Origin: Pseudomonas parafulva
Lineage (GTDB): Bacteria > Pseudomonadota > Gammaproteobacteria > Pseudomonadales > Pseudomonadaceae
Length of the DNA stretch: 64,000 bases
Direction: 5' to 3'
Assembly: GCF_000800255.1 (NCBI RefSeq)
Contig: NZ_CP009747.1
Span: 3,162,001-3,226,000 of the forward strand
Below, one piece after another: positions 19,874-30,508 of this stretch. A program made the translations under genes and the position numbers. Under the pieces are notes generated by a model. It was not told the DNA's origin, did no database searches, and worked only from the letters and a program-made list of their open reading frames with translations. Each line of letters opens with the position of its first letter. The stretch's first letter is position 1.

Positions 19874-20353
19874 ATGCCAACGCCTCTGGACCGCACCGAC
19901 CGCGCTCTTCTGAACGCGCTGCAGAACAATGCTCGCCTGACCGTGGCCGAGCTCGCCGACCAGGTGTCGCTGACCACCTCACCCTGCTGGCGGCGGGTCA
20001 AGCTGCTGGAAGAAGCCGGCTACATCACGGGCTACCAGGCCACGCTGTCACCCAAAGCCCTGGGCTACGGCGTTACGGCCTTCGTCAGCATCATGATGGA
20101 GTCGCACAACAAAGAAGCCGCTCGAGTGTTCGAGCAACGGCTGATGGAGATTCCGCAGATCGTCGCCTGCCACAACGTGTCCGGACGCTATGACTTCCTG
20201 CTGGAAATCCTGGCCCACGATCTTGAATCGTTCGGCGAATTCGCCCGCGAAGTGCTGCAGACGCTGCCGGGGGTGAAGGAGATCTACTCGAGTTTTTCGT
20301 ACAAGGCGGTGAAGCAGCGGCGGGTGATTCCGGTGGCGGAGCGACCGTTATAA
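19874..20353 (+). CDS. mdeR: Lrp/AsnC family regulator, likely MdeR
   Basis: 159-residue Lrp/AsnC protein: N-terminal helix-turn-helix (LDRTDRALLNALQNNARLTVAELADQVSLTTSPCWRRVKLLEE) and C-terminal RAM ligand/oligomerisation domain (VSGRYDFLLEILAHDLESFGEF). It is transcribed away from mdeA; in P. putida the Lrp-type MdeR activates mdeA, so the role is inferred from this arrangement. The start at 19874 gives the family N-terminus MPTPLDRTD. Confidence 0.9.
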   Translation: MPTPLDRTDRALLNALQNNARLTVAELADQVSLTTSPCWRRVKLLEEAGYITGYQATLSPKALGYGVTAFVSIMMESHNKEAARVFEQRLMEIPQIVACHNVSGRYDFLLEILAHDLESFGEFAREVLQTLPGVKEIYSSFSYKAVKQRRVIPVAERPL

Positions 20354-20455
20354 ACCCGCTCAACCGTCGGCCAACGTTCTGCCGCTTTGGGCGCGTACGA
20401 TTTGAGTGAAGCGCTCGGGCGTCGAATCGGCGGCCCTTATGGATTCAGTAAAGAC

Positions 20456-20503
20456 TTGGCCGACAGCACCGGGCTGCTACGCAACCCCGTGACTGTCGGC
20501 CAA
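20456..20503. repeat. Inverted repeat in the mdeR-cysNC gap
   Basis: TTGGCCGACAG (20456-20466) and CTGTCGGCCAA (20493-20503) are exact reverse complements around a 26-base loop; a third GTCGGCCAA copy lies near 20366. The 195-bp gap between the convergent genes holds nothing else I can name. It may act as a terminator, though no T-run is present. Confidence 0.6.
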
Positions 20504-20548
20504 TCACCCAACTGGCGCGGAACCTGGAGCCCGCGTCCTAGCGCAGCC

Positions 20549-22450
20549 TTAAATAGCGCCGCGCTGGCGCAGTACCTCAAGCACCTGCTTCACGCCGTCC
20601 TCGACGCTGGTGCTCTGGGTATCGATCACCAAATCCGCATCCAGCGGCACATCGAACGGGAAGCTCTCGCCCGGGATGTTGTCGCCACCGGCAGCATACA
20701 GCCCCTGCGGGTCGCGCTCGCGGCAGACCAGCGGCGAGGCCTGCACGTAGACGGTGACCAGACGGTCCTTGCCGATCAGCGCCTTGGCCTGCTCACGGCC
20801 TTCGGCATCCGGGGCGACGAACGCCGCCAGGGTCAGCAGACCGGCTTCGTTGAACTGGCGCGCCACATGGGCGGCACGGCGCCAGTTCTCGGTACGTCCG
20901 GCGCGATCCTGCGGTAAGCCCTTGTTCAGGTCATGGCGCAGGTTCTGCCCGTCGAGCACGTACACCGCGCGGCCCATGTCGAACAGCTTGCGCTCCACGG
21001 CATAGGCCAGCGTGCTCTTGCCGGCGCCGGACAAGCCGCTGAACAGCACCGTCGCCGGCTGCTGGCCGAAGCGCAGGGCGCGCTCCTCGGTCGAGACATG
21101 CGCGGCCTTGCCGTGCTGACCGGCGCCGCCATGTGGCAGTACAGGCTCGGCGATGATCATGCCGGCACCGACGGTGCCATTGGTCAGGCGGTCGATGACG
21201 ATGAACGCCCCGGTGGTGCGATTGCTGTCGTAGCCGTCGAGGGCGATGGCAGCGTCCAGCGACACCTTGACCCGGCCGATCTCGTTCAGTTGCAGCGCGC
21301 TGGCGGCGCCCTTCTCCAACGTGTTCACATCGACCTTGTGGGCGATGCTGGCGATCGAGCCCGGCACATAGCTGGTGGCGCGCTTGATGTCGTACTTCTT
21401 GCCCGGCAGCATCGGCTCTTCGGCCATCCACACCAGCATGGCGTCGAACTGGTCGGCCACCTGCGGCACGTTGTCGGCATGCACCAGCAAGTCGCCACGG
21501 GAGATGTCGATCTCGTCTTCCATGGTCAGGGTCACGGCCTGGCCAGGCCCGGCGTTCTCCAGCTCACCTTCGTAGGTGACGATGGACTTGACCCGGCTGC
21601 TCTTGCCCGACGGCAGCACCACGATCTCGTCGCCCTTGTGCACCACGCCACTGGCCAGGGTGCCGGCGAAGCCACGGAAGTTCAGGTTTGGACGGTTGAC
21701 GTACTGCACTGGGAAGCGCAGGTCGGTGACATTGCGGTCGGCCGCCACTTCCACGGTTTCGAGGATTTCCATCAGCGCAGGGCCGGTGTACCACGGCGAA
21801 CGCTCGCTGCGGTTGACCACGTTGTCGCCCTTGAGCGCCGACATGGGCACGAAGTGCAGGCTGCTCGGCTTCAGGTCGATGGCTTCGGCGAACGCCAGGT
21901 AATCGGCCTTGATCGACTCGAACACCTGCTCGTCGAAGCCCTTGAGGTCCATCTTGTTGACCGCGACCACGATGTGCTTGATGCCCAGCAGCGAGGCAAT
22001 GTAGCTGTGGCGGCGGGTCTGGGTCTGCACGCCATAGCGGGCATCGACGAGGATGATCGCCAGGTCGCAGGTGGACGCACCGGTGGCCATGTTGCGGGTG
22101 TACTGCTCATGGCCGGGGGTGTCGGCGATGATGAACTTGCGCTTGGCAGTCGAGAAGTAGCGGTAGGCGACATCGATGGTGATGCCCTGCTCGCGCTCGG
22201 CCTGCAGGCCATCGACCAGCAGCGCCAGATCGACTTCCTCGCCGGTGGTGCCGGACTTCTTCGAGTCACGGGTGATGGCCTCGAGGTGGTCCTCGTAGAT
22301 CATCTTCGAATCGTGCAGCAGGCGCCCGATCAGGGTGCTCTTGCCGTCGTCGACGTTGCCGCAGGTGAGGAAACGCAGCAGTTCTTTGCGCTCGTGCTGA
22401 GCCAGGTAGGCGAGGATATCCTCGCTGATCAATTCGGATTGGTGACTCAT
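20549..22450 (-). CDS. cysNC: Bifunctional sulfate adenylyltransferase subunit 1 / adenylylsulfate kinase (CysNC)
   Basis: Sulfate activation. The N-terminal CysN half is an EF-Tu-like GTPase (G1 [10 protein letters not shown]3 [10 protein letters not shown]4 VNKMD) that drives ATP sulfurylase with CysD; the C-terminal CysC half (P-loop GLSGAGKST from about residue 472) phosphorylates APS to PAPS. 633 residues. I start at 22450 ([16 protein letters not shown]); the 10 upstream in-frame residues run into repeat sequence. A GGAG at 22465-22462, 11 nt before the ATG, is the only apparent ribosome binding site, and it lies in a repeat arm. The gene is separated from cysD by a four-helix-bundle gene. 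Confidence 0.97.
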   Translation of the reverse strand: MSHQSELISEDILAYLAQHERKELLRFLTCGNVDDGKSTLIGRLLHDSKMIYEDHLEAITRDSKKSGTTGEEVDLALLVDGLQAEREQGITIDVAYRYFSTAKRKFIIADTPGHEQYTRNMATGASTCDLAIILVDARYGVQTQTRRHSYIASLLGIKHIVVAVNKMDLKGFDEQVFESIKADYLAFAEAIDLKPSSLHFVPMSALKGDNVVNRSERSPWYTGPALMEILETVEVAADRNVTDLRFPVQYVNRPNLNFRGFAGTLASGVVHKGDEIVVLPSGKSSRVKSIVTYEGELENAGPGQAVTLTMEDEIDISRGDLLVHADNVPQVADQFDAMLVWMAEEPMLPGKKYDIKRATSYVPGSIASIAHKVDVNTLEKGAASALQLNEIGRVKVSLDAAIALDGYDSNRTTGAFIVIDRLTNGTVGAGMIIAEPVLPHGGAGQHGKAAHVSTEERALRFGQQPATVLFSGLSGAGKSTLAYAVERKLFDMGRAVYVLDGQNLRHDLNKGLPQDRAGRTENWRRAAHVARQFNEAGLLTLAAFVAPDAEGREQAKALIGKDRLVTVYVQASPLVCRERDPQGLYAAGGDNIPGESFPFDVPLDADLVIDTQSTSVEDGVKQVLEVLRQRGAI

Positions 22451-22459
22451 TTCATTCGA

Positions 22460-22489
22460 GCTCCAAGCTGTAAGCGTCAAGCGGCAAGC
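22460..22489. repeat. Site 3 array, left arm (upstream of cysNC)
   Basis: AGCTCC-AAGCTGT-AAGCGTC-AAGCGGC-AAG, 7-bp units. It is about 80% identical to the reverse complement of the right arm at 22918-22947, so the two bracket the four-helix-bundle gene as an inverted pair. It contains the presumed cysNC ribosome binding site. Confidence 0.8.
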
Positions 22490-22503
22490 CTGTCGGCGTA
22501 CAA

Positions 22504-22845
22504 CTAGTTAGACATTCTGTTGATCAACCCACTCAGCATTCTGGAGAGCTCGCGGGTTTCATTAATCCAGCCGCTAGCCAGCCCAGCGTCGATGTAACCT
22601 ATCTCACCACCGATCATCAGCTGTGTACGCAACTCCCCGCAGGACGCTTTCGCAACGCTGAGATACCAAACCTTCTCTCTGCTCCCGCGCCGCTCCATGC
22701 CCTCGGCAATATTGGACGGGATGGAAAGTGCTGACCGCGTGACCTGATCCTTGAATCCATAATCACGACACCCAGCCAGTATCCGGTACAACTCAATGGC
22801 CAAACGCTTACTTCGTTGCCAAACTGCCAGCTTCTCAAAATCCAT
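22504..22845 (-). CDS. Four-helix-bundle protein of the 23S rRNA-intervening-sequence (S23/IVP) family
   Basis: 113-residue protein [20 protein letters not shown]..., with the family marks [51 protein letters not shown] and a C-terminal LSGLINRM. Members form pentameric four-helix bundles, are found in 23S rRNA intervening sequences and are relatives of Avd of diversity-generating retroelements; their own function is unclear. No reverse transcriptase is near. Base composition is visibly less GC-rich than the flanking cys genes, and the gene sits between cysD and cysNC inside inverted 7-bp repeat arms, so it looks like an inserted accessory gene. A start 12 codons further up is possible but lacks family similarity. 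Confidence 0.9.
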   Translation of the reverse strand: MDFEKLAVWQRSKRLAIELYRILAGCRDYGFKDQVTRSALSIPSNIAEGMERRGSREKVWYLSVAKASCGELRTQLMIGGEIGYIDAGLASGWINETRELSRMLSGLINRMSN

Positions 22846-22917
22846 TACGAGCACTCCGAGCCGCCCGCAATACGGCGGCAATCCACAAGTCTCAAACGCT
22901 ACGCGTTCAGCTTCTGT

Positions 22918-22947
22918 CTTGCAGCTTGCCGCTTGTAACTTGAAGCT
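22918..22947. repeat. Site 3 array, right arm (cysD 3' end)
   Basis: CTTGCAG-CTTGCCG-CTTGTAA-CTTGAAGCT, inverted relative to the arm at 22460-22489. It ends on the first base of the cysD stop codon (on the plus-strand numbering), so it touches the coding region. Confidence 0.8.
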
Positions 22948-23864
22948 TAGAAATACCCTTGGCGTTTCTTGTCTTCCATGGAACCTGCGCCATCGTGGTC
23001 GATGACACGGCCCTGGCGTTCGGACGTGCGCGTCAGGAGCATTTCCTGAATGATGTCGGTGAGCGTCTCGGCTTCCGACTCGACAGCACCCGTCAGTGGG
23101 TAGCAGCCCAGGGTTCGGAAACGCACCTTCTTCTTGACGATGCGGGCTTTCTCTTCATCGGTCAGATGCTCGAGAATGCGCTCGTCGTCGATCATGATCA
23201 GGGTGCCGTTCTTCTCGATGACTTCGCGCTCGGCGGCGAAGTACAGCGGCACGATCGGGATGCCTTCGAGGTAGATGTACTGCCAGATGTCCAGCTCGGT
23301 CCAGTTCGACAATGGGAAGACGCGGATCGACTCGCCCTTGTTGACCTTGCCGTTGTAGACGTTCCACAGCTCCGGACGCTGGTTCTTCGGATCCCAGCGG
23401 TGCTTGCTGTCGCGGAACGAATACACGCGCTCCTTGGCCCGCGACTTCTCTTCGTCGCGGCGCGCACCGCCGAAGGCGGCGTCGAAGCCATGCTTGTCCA
23501 GCGCCTGCTTGAGGCCCTGGGTCTTCATGATGTCGGTGTGCTTGGCACTGCCGTGGGTGAAGGGGTTGATGCCCTGCGCCACACCCTCGGGGTTGACGTG
23601 GGTGATCAGCTCCAGGCCCATTTCCTCGACCATCTTGTCGCGGAAGCGGTACATCTCCTGGAATTTCCAGCGGGTGTCGACGTGCATCACCGGAAACGGC
23701 AGCTTGCCCGGGAAGAAGGCCTTGCGCGCCAGGTGCAGCATCACGGCGGAGTCCTTGCCGATCGAGTACAGCATCACCGGATTGTCGAACTCGGCGGCCA
23801 CCTCGCGGATGATGTGGATGCTTTCCGCCTCCAGCTGTTTCAAGTGCGTCAGTTTGTCGACCAT
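22947..23864 (-). CDS. cysD: Sulfate adenylyltransferase subunit 2 (CysD)
   Basis: PP-loop ATP pyrophosphatase subunit that forms APS from sulfate and ATP together with CysN. 305 residues; PP-loop [13 protein letters not shown] (34-46), the [15 protein letters not shown] loop and [14 protein letters not shown] near the C-terminus are all present. First gene of the sulfate-activation pair; the usual tight link to cysNC is broken by about 500 bp here. Confidence 0.98.
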   Translation of the reverse strand: MVDKLTHLKQLEAESIHIIREVAAEFDNPVMLYSIGKDSAVMLHLARKAFFPGKLPFPVMHVDTRWKFQEMYRFRDKMVEEMGLELITHVNPEGVAQGINPFTHGSAKHTDIMKTQGLKQALDKHGFDAAFGGARRDEEKSRAKERVYSFRDSKHRWDPKNQRPELWNVYNGKVNKGESIRVFPLSNWTELDIWQYIYLEGIPIVPLYFAAEREVIEKNGTLIMIDDERILEHLTDEEKARIVKKKVRFRTLGCYPLTGAVESEAETLTDIIQEMLLTRTSERQGRVIDHDGAGSMEDKKRQGYF

Positions 23865-24012
23865 GGCTACTCACGAAAAACGATCTTATGGACGGCCAGC
23901 GGGCCGTGTTCGAGCGGAGCACTTTATCACAGCGTCTGATTCTATTTAGGCGGTCAGCTAGATCGAAACGGTCTAATGATATGACTGCCGGTTTGGCCCT
24001 CGTACGCGGTAT

Positions 24013-24771
24013 TCAAATCGGATTGGGGCAGTCGATGAACAGGTGTTCGAGGGCGAAGCGCCTGGCCAGATAGTCGCCCAGCGCCTGCACGCCATAGCGC
24101 TCGGTGGCGTGATGCCCGGCGGCGATGAAGCTGACGCCGTTCTCGCGGGCACTGTGGAAGGTCTGCTCGGACGCCTCGCCACTGATGAACAGGTCCACAC
24201 CGGCAGCGATGGCAGCATCGATGTAGCCCTGCCCGCCGCCGGTGCACCAGCCCACCCGACGAACCAGGCTCTGGCCCTCGATCAATAGCGGCTCACGGCC
24301 CAGCGCCTCATGCACGCGGCGGGCGACATCGCTGGCGGCCATGGGCTCGGCCAGCGAACCGATCAGGCCAATTACCCGTGGATTGTCCGGATCGAGCGGG
24401 CCTTCGACGGTGATGTCGAGCTGGCGTGCCAACTGCACGTTGTTGCCGACTTCCGGGTGCACGTCCAGCGGCAGGTGGAACGCCAGCAGGCTGATGTCGT
24501 GCTTGAGCAGGGTCTTGATGCGGCGCTGCTTGATACCAGTGATGCACGGGCTTTCGCCCTTCCAGAAATAACCGTGGTGTACCAGCACCAGGTCGGCGTC
24601 GGCCTCGACCGCCGCGTCGAGCAAGGCCTGGCTGGCGGTTACGCCGGTGACGATGCGCCTGACCTGCGCACGCCCTTCGACCTGCAAGCCATTGGGGCAG
24701 TAATCCTGGATCTTGGCGCTGCCAAGGTAGCGCTCGGCTTCCTCGACCAGGGTGCTCAGGGCGACGGCCAT
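24013..24771 (-). CDS. Nif3-like dinuclear metal-center protein (YbgI family)
   Basis: 252-residue Nif3/YbgI protein. Metal-binding segments are visible: VLVHHGYFWKGE, LLAFHLPLDVHPEVGNN, FISGEASEQTFHSAREN and IAAGHHATERYGV. E. coli YbgI is a ring-shaped hydrolase-like protein of uncertain role. The ATG at 24771 has AGGAG eight bases upstream; the ATG two codons earlier is too close to it, so I use the former. Its upstream region is shared with algW. Confidence 0.92.
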   Translation of the reverse strand: MAVALSTLVEEAERYLGSAKIQDYCPNGLQVEGRAQVRRIVTGVTASQALLDAAVEADADLVLVHHGYFWKGESPCITGIKQRRIKTLLKHDISLLAFHLPLDVHPEVGNNVQLARQLDITVEGPLDPDNPRVIGLIGSLAEPMAASDVARRVHEALGREPLLIEGQSLVRRVGWCTGGGQGYIDAAIAAGVDLFISGEASEQTFHSARENGVSFIAAGHHATERYGVQALGDYLARRFALEHLFIDCPNPI

Positions 24772-24818
24772 CCACATATCTCCTCGTAATTCGCTGCTTC
24801 AACGGGCGCCAGGCCTCG

Positions 24819-24897
24819 TATACTGGCCGCCATTATGGGCTGTCGCGGTAGCCGGGGAAACCGGAGCCTGCGGCGCGGGCAAAGCCGCGCCTAGAGG
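24819..24897 (+). promoter_or_regulatory. algW promoter -10 and structured leader
   Basis: TATACT (24819-24824) is a good -10; the -35 is weak. The following bases form two stable hairpins, GCCGG-GGAAA-CCGG-type near 24852-24868 and GGCGCGG-GCAAAG-CCGCGCC near 24873-24893, before the algW start at 24953. I see no known riboswitch. Confidence 0.5.
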
Positions 24898-24952
24898 TGT
24901 ATCATCGCGCGCGTTCGCGTTCAGGCCCCCGCCCCACTCCAGGATTTTTTCG

Positions 24953-26113
<1,161 letters not shown>

Positions 26114-26128
26114 GCCAACCCCACGCCT

Positions 26129-26153
26129 CCAGAAGCGGGCAAGCCGCTTCTGG
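26129..26153. terminator. Hairpin between convergent algW and aapP
   Basis: CCAGAAGCGG-GCAA-(G)CCGCTTCTGG, a 10-bp stem in a 54-bp gap between convergent genes. There is no T-run, so it may be a rho-assisted or processing structure. Confidence 0.6.
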
Positions 26154-26167
26154 AAAGCCCCGCGTCA

Positions 26168-26932
26168 TCAGTGCAGGATCTGGCTCAGGAACAGCTTGGT
26201 GCGGTCGCTGCGCGGGCGGTCGAAGAAGTCGTCCGGCGCGGCCTGCTCGACGATCTCGCCCTTGTCCATGAAGATCACCCGATTCGCCACGGTGCGGGCG
26301 AAGCCCATCTCGTGGGTCACGCAGAGCATGGTCATGCCGTCTTCGGCCAGTCCGACCATGGTGTCGAGCACCTCCTTGACCATTTCCGGATCCAGCGCCG
26401 ACGTCGGCTCGTCGAACAGCATGATCTTGGGTTTCATGCACAGCGCGCGGGCGATGGCCACCCGCTGCTGCTGACCGCCGGACAACTGCCCCGGATACTT
26501 GTGCGCCTGCTCGGGAATGCGCACCCGCTCCAGGTAATGCATGGCGATTTCCTCGGCCTTGCGCCGTGGCAGCTTGCGCACCCACATCGGCGCCAAGGTG
26601 CAGTTCTCCAGAATGCTCAGGTGCGGGAACAGGTTGAAGTGCTGGAACACCATGCCGACCTCGCGACGGATCGCCTCGATCTGCTTGAGGTCGTTGGTCA
26701 ACTCCACGCCATCGACCACGATGCGCCCCTGCTGGTGTTCCTCCAGCCGGTTGAGGCAGCGGATGGTGGTGGACTTGCCCGAGCCCGACGGGCCGCACAG
26801 GACGATGCGCTCGCCCTGTCGCACGTTGAGGTTGATGTCCTTGAGCACATGGAACTGGCCGTACCACTTGTTCACGCCCTGCATCTGGATGATGCCTTCG
26901 GGGCCGGCGCTGTGTCTGATCGCTTCACTCAT
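26168..26932 (-). CDS. aapP: General L-amino acid ABC transporter, ATP-binding protein AapP
   Basis: ATPase of a polar amino-acid importer. 254 residues: Walker [11 protein letters not shown]-loop [13 protein letters not shown], signature [15 protein letters not shown], Walker [15 protein letters not shown] and the switch histidine in VTHEMGFA. Fourth gene of aapJQMP, 10 bp after aapM. Confidence 0.95.
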   Translation of the reverse strand: MSEAIRHSAGPEGIIQMQGVNKWYGQFHVLKDINLNVRQGERIVLCGPSGSGKSTTIRCLNRLEEHQQGRIVVDGVELTNDLKQIEAIRREVGMVFQHFNLFPHLSILENCTLAPMWVRKLPRRKAEEIAMHYLERVRIPEQAHKYPGQLSGGQQQRVAIARALCMKPKIMLFDEPTSALDPEMVKEVLDTMVGLAEDGMTMLCVTHEMGFARTVANRVIFMDKGEIVEQAAPDDFFDRPRSDRTKLFLSQILH

Positions 26933-26942
26933 CTCGAAACTC

Positions 26943-28040
26943 CTAACGCTTGTGGCCAGTGTCCAGCTTGCGCTCCAGGTGCATGGAGTAGCGCGACATG
27001 GCGAAACAGAAAATCCAGTAAACCAGGGCGGCGAATACGTAGCCCTCGGTGGCCATGCCCAGCCAGGCAGGGTCTGCCGTGGCCTGGCGGGTGCTGTTGA
27101 GCAAGTCGAACAGGCCGATGATGATCACCAGGCTGGTGTCCTTGAACAGCGCGATGAAGGTGTTGACGATGCCCGGAATCACCAGCTTCAAGGCCTGCGG
27201 CAGGATCACCAGGCCCATGGCCCGCCAGTAGCCCAGGCCCATGGCGGCGGCGGCCTCGTACTGCCCCTTGGGGATGGCCTGCAAGCCGCCACGCACCACT
27301 TCGGCGATGTACGCCGACTCGAACAGGATGACGAAGATCATGGCCCGCAGCAGTTTGTCGAAGCTGGTGCCCTCAGGCATGAACAGCGGCAGCATCACCG
27401 ACGACATGAACAGCACGGTAATCAGCGGAATGCCGCGCCAGAACTCGATGAAGGTCACCGAGACCGCCTTGACCACCGGCATGTTCGAGCGCCGGCCCAG
27501 CGCCAGCAGAATCCCCAGTGGCAAGGCAGCGGCGATGCCCACGGTGGCGATCACCAGCGTCAGCATCAGCCCGCCCCACTGCGAAGTCGGCACGCTGCTC
27601 AGGCCGAAGCTGCCGCCGTGCAGCAACAGGTAGGCGAGGATCGGATACAGCACCAGGTAGCACAGGCCGTAGGGCAGTTTTCGCGGAAAACGCCGAATGA
27701 ACAGCGGCGCGGCGCCGATCACGCCCAGCCACACGCTCAAGTCCACCCGCCAGCGCAACTCGCTGGGGTAGTAGCCATACATGAACTGGCCGAAACGCTG
27801 CTGGATGAACACCCAGCAAGCGCCCTGCCCGCTGCAGTCGGCGCGGGTACTCCCGGTCCAACTGGCGTCGAGGAACGCCCAGTGCAGCAGCGGCGGCACG
27901 ATCAGCCAGATCAGGTACAGCGCGAATAGCGTCAGCAGGGTATTGGCCCAACTGGAAAACAGGTTGGCCCGCAGCCAGGCGAGCACGCCGACGGTCTTCA
28001 CCGGTGGCGGCATGTCGGGTTTGAAAAAATGGGTAGTCAT
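26943..28040 (-). CDS. aapM: General L-amino acid ABC transporter permease AapM
   Basis: Inner-membrane permease of the HisMQ type, 365 residues. Several helices, and the EAA loop [27 protein letters not shown] followed by [25 protein letters not shown]. The long N-terminal region before the permease core (about 140 residues) is typical for AapM/BztC-like proteins. Pairs with AapQ. Confidence 0.94.
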   Translation of the reverse strand: MTTHFFKPDMPPPVKTVGVLAWLRANLFSSWANTLLTLFALYLIWLIVPPLLHWAFLDASWTGSTRADCSGQGACWVFIQQRFGQFMYGYYPSELRWRVDLSVWLGVIGAAPLFIRRFPRKLPYGLCYLVLYPILAYLLLHGGSFGLSSVPTSQWGGLMLTLVIATVGIAAALPLGILLALGRRSNMPVVKAVSVTFIEFWRGIPLITVLFMSSVMLPLFMPEGTSFDKLLRAMIFVILFESAYIAEVVRGGLQAIPKGQYEAAAAMGLGYWRAMGLVILPQALKLVIPGIVNTFIALFKDTSLVIIIGLFDLLNSTRQATADPAWLGMATEGYVFAALVYWIFCFAMSRYSMHLERKLDTGHKR

Positions 28041-28050
28041 GCGCCGGCCC

Positions 28051-29229
28051 TCACCGTTCGATCAGCGCAATGCGCTTGTTGTACCCGTTCATCAGCAACG
28101 AGATGCTGATACTGATGGTCAGATACACGCCCATGGTGATCGCCATCACCTCCACCGACTGGCCGGTCTGGTTCAGCACCGTACCGGCGAACAGCGACAC
28201 CAGCTCGGGGTAGCCGATCACCGCCGCCAGCGACGAGTTCTTGGTCAGGTTCAGGTACTGGCTGGTCAGCGGTGGAATGATCACCCGCATGGCCTGGGGG
28301 ATGATCACCTTGCGCAGGGTCGGCCCTTCGCGCAGCCCAAGCGAGCGCGCCGCCTCGGTCTGGCCATGGCTGACCGAGCGGATGCCAGCGCGAACGATCT
28401 CGGCGATGAACGCAGCGGTGTAGATCGACAACGCCAGGGTCAACGCCAGGAACTCGGGAATCAGCACCCAGCCGCCGGTGAAGTTGAACCCTTTGAGCTG
28501 CGGCACCTGCCACTGCAGCGGGTTGCCGAACAGCAGCACGCACACCCCCGGGATACCGACCAACAGCAGCAGGCCGACCCAGAATTTGTGAAACGGCTGG
28601 CCGGTTTCATCGAAACGCCGGTTGGCCTGGCGCACCATCACCACGATTGCCACCAGCGCCAGCAACAGGGACACCACGAACGGCCAGAAGCCTTCGCCCA
28701 TCGACGCACCGGGCATGTTCACACCGCGACTGCTGATGAAGAACAGGTCATCGATGTTGATGCTGCCGCGCGGCCCCGGCAGCGCCGTGAACACGGCGAA
28801 GTACCAGAACAGGATTTGCAGCAACGGCGGGATGTTGCGGAAGGTCTCGACGTACACCGCCGCCAGCTTGCCGATCACCCAGTTCGACGACAGCCGCGCC
28901 ACGCCGATGATGAAGCCGAGCACGGTGGCCAGGACGATGCCGATGGCACTGGCCAGCAGGGTATTGAGCAACCCCACCAACAGCACGCGGGCGTAGGTGT
29001 CGGTCTCGTTGTAGTCGATCAGGTGCTGGGCGATGCCGAAGCCGGCACTGCGCTCGAGGAAATCGAAGCCCGAGGTGATCCCCCGGTGCTGCATGTTGGT
29101 CTGGGTGTTGTGAATGAGGAACCAGCCCAGGGCGATCACGGCCACGACCGTAACGACCTGGAACAGCCACGCACGCACGCGCGGATCGCTCAGGGACAGC
29201 CCTTTGCGCGCGCCGGTTGGATTGTTCAT
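28051..29229 (-). CDS. aapQ: General L-amino acid ABC transporter permease AapQ
   Basis: 392-residue permease, partner of AapM. EAA loop: AAFIAEIVRAGIRSVSHGQTEAARSLGL, then IPQAMRVIIPPLTSQYLNLTKNSSLA. The large periplasmic loop after the first helix (IHNTQTNMQHRGITSGFDFLERSAGF) is typical of AapQ/BztB. Start at 29229 gives MNNPTGARKG; a longer frame upstream would run into the aapJ-aapQ hairpin. Confidence 0.94.
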   Translation of the reverse strand: MNNPTGARKGLSLSDPRVRAWLFQVVTVVAVIALGWFLIHNTQTNMQHRGITSGFDFLERSAGFGIAQHLIDYNETDTYARVLLVGLLNTLLASAIGIVLATVLGFIIGVARLSSNWVIGKLAAVYVETFRNIPPLLQILFWYFAVFTALPGPRGSINIDDLFFISSRGVNMPGASMGEGFWPFVVSLLLALVAIVVMVRQANRRFDETGQPFHKFWVGLLLLVGIPGVCVLLFGNPLQWQVPQLKGFNFTGGWVLIPEFLALTLALSIYTAAFIAEIVRAGIRSVSHGQTEAARSLGLREGPTLRKVIIPQAMRVIIPPLTSQYLNLTKNSSLAAVIGYPELVSLFAGTVLNQTGQSVEVMAITMGVYLTISISISLLMNGYNKRIALIER

Positions 29230-29260
29230 GAAAGGCACCGAAAGCAAGGAAGTGGAACGA

Positions 29261-29287
29261 CCCGCGACGGCCACATACCGTCGCGGG
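29261..29287 (-). promoter_or_regulatory. Intercistronic hairpin aapJ-aapQ
   Basis: CCCGCGACGG (29261-29270) and CCGTCGCGGG (29278-29287) pair perfectly around a 7-base loop, with no T-run after it. In binding-protein transporters such a hairpin usually protects the upstream mRNA and lets the binding protein be made in excess over the permeases. Confidence 0.8.
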
Positions 29288-29296
29288 TGACGGCGA

Positions 29297-30325
29297 TCAG
29301 CGCACCGGTGGCGCGTACTGGATACCGCCGTTGTTCCACAGAGCGTTCAGCCCACGGTCGATCTGCAGCGGCGTGCTCTTGCCCAGGTTCTTCTCGAACA
29401 CTTCGCCGTAGTTGCCCACCTGCTTGACGATCTGCACCACCCAGTCCTTGGGCAGCTTGAGGTCCTTGCCGTACTCACCGTCGGCGCCGAGCATGCGCGC
29501 CACGTCCGGGTTCTTGGTGGACTTGGCCTCGGCTTCGACGTTCTTGGAGGTCACACCGGCTTCTTCGGCGTTGAGCATGGCGAACAGCGTCCAGCGCACG
29601 ATGCTGAACCAGTCTTCGTCACCCTTGCGCACTACCGGGCCGAGGGGCTCCTTGGAAATGGTTTCCGGCAGTACCACGTAGTCGCCCGGCGCGGCCAGCT
29701 TGGAGCGCTGTGCGTAGAGCTGCGACTTGTCCGAGGTGAGCACGTCGCAACGCCCGGACTCGAGCGATTTGGCGCTCTCGTCGGAGGTATCGAAGGTGAT
29801 CGGGGTGTACTTCAGGCCATTGGCGCGGAAATAGTCGGAAACGTTCAGTTCGGTGGTGGTGCCGGCCTGGATGCAGATGGTGGCGCCGTCGAGCTCCTTG
29901 GCGCTTTTCACGCCGAGCTTGTTGTTGACCAGGAAGCCGATACCGTCGTAGTAGGTGACCCCGGTGAACACCAGGCCCATGCCGGCGTCGCGCGAGCTGG
30001 TCCAGGTGGTGTTGCGCGACAGCACATCGACTTCACCGGACTGAAGCGCGGTGAAGCGCTCCTTAGCGTTGAGCTGGCTGAACTTGACCTTGCTGGCATC
30101 GCCGAACACGGCCGCCGCCACGGCGCGGCAGACATCGGCGTCGATGCCGACGATCTTGCCCTGGGCGTCAGGGACGGAGAAGCCCGGGAGGCCGTCGCTC
30201 ACGCCACACTGGACGAAGCCCTTCTTCTGCACCGCATCGAGCGTGGCCCCGGCCTGTGCGGTGCTCACGGCACCGAAGGCGGCGGCAGCGGTCAGGACTG
30301 CCAGCGTGGTTTTCAACATCTTCAT
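29297..30325 (-). CDS. aapJ: General L-amino acid ABC transporter, periplasmic binding protein AapJ
   Basis: Periplasmic solute-binding protein for a broad range of L-amino acids. 342 residues: cleavable signal (about 1-24, MKMLKTTLAVLTAAAAFGAV), then the family 3 binding fold (VQCGVSDGLPGFSVPDAQGKIVGIDADVCRAVAAAVFGD, FTALQSGEVDVLSRNTTWT). The GGAGG six bases before the ATG at 30325 decides the start. First gene of aapJQMP, behind a sigma-54 promoter. Confidence 0.95.
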   Translation of the reverse strand: MKMLKTTLAVLTAAAAFGAVSTAQAGATLDAVQKKGFVQCGVSDGLPGFSVPDAQGKIVGIDADVCRAVAAAVFGDASKVKFSQLNAKERFTALQSGEVDVLSRNTTWTSSRDAGMGLVFTGVTYYDGIGFLVNNKLGVKSAKELDGATICIQAGTTTELNVSDYFRANGLKYTPITFDTSDESAKSLESGRCDVLTSDKSQLYAQRSKLAAPGDYVVLPETISKEPLGPVVRKGDEDWFSIVRWTLFAMLNAEEAGVTSKNVEAEAKSTKNPDVARMLGADGEYGKDLKLPKDWVVQIVKQVGNYGEVFEKNLGKSTPLQIDRGLNALWNNGGIQYAPPVR

Positions 30326-30508
30326 CAACAACCTCCAAATGCTCTTGTTGTATCGAGCCGGAATTGCACCGCGCCCTCATGAGGCGCATCCGACCCTGGT
30401 TGGCGTGTTATTCGGGTCAATTGGCGCAACGGGCCGTTCTGTGACAGCCTTTCCTGCAAGTGGACGGTGTTACCGGTCCGGTTTCGCCCCGTGCAGCGAC
30501 ATGGACAT

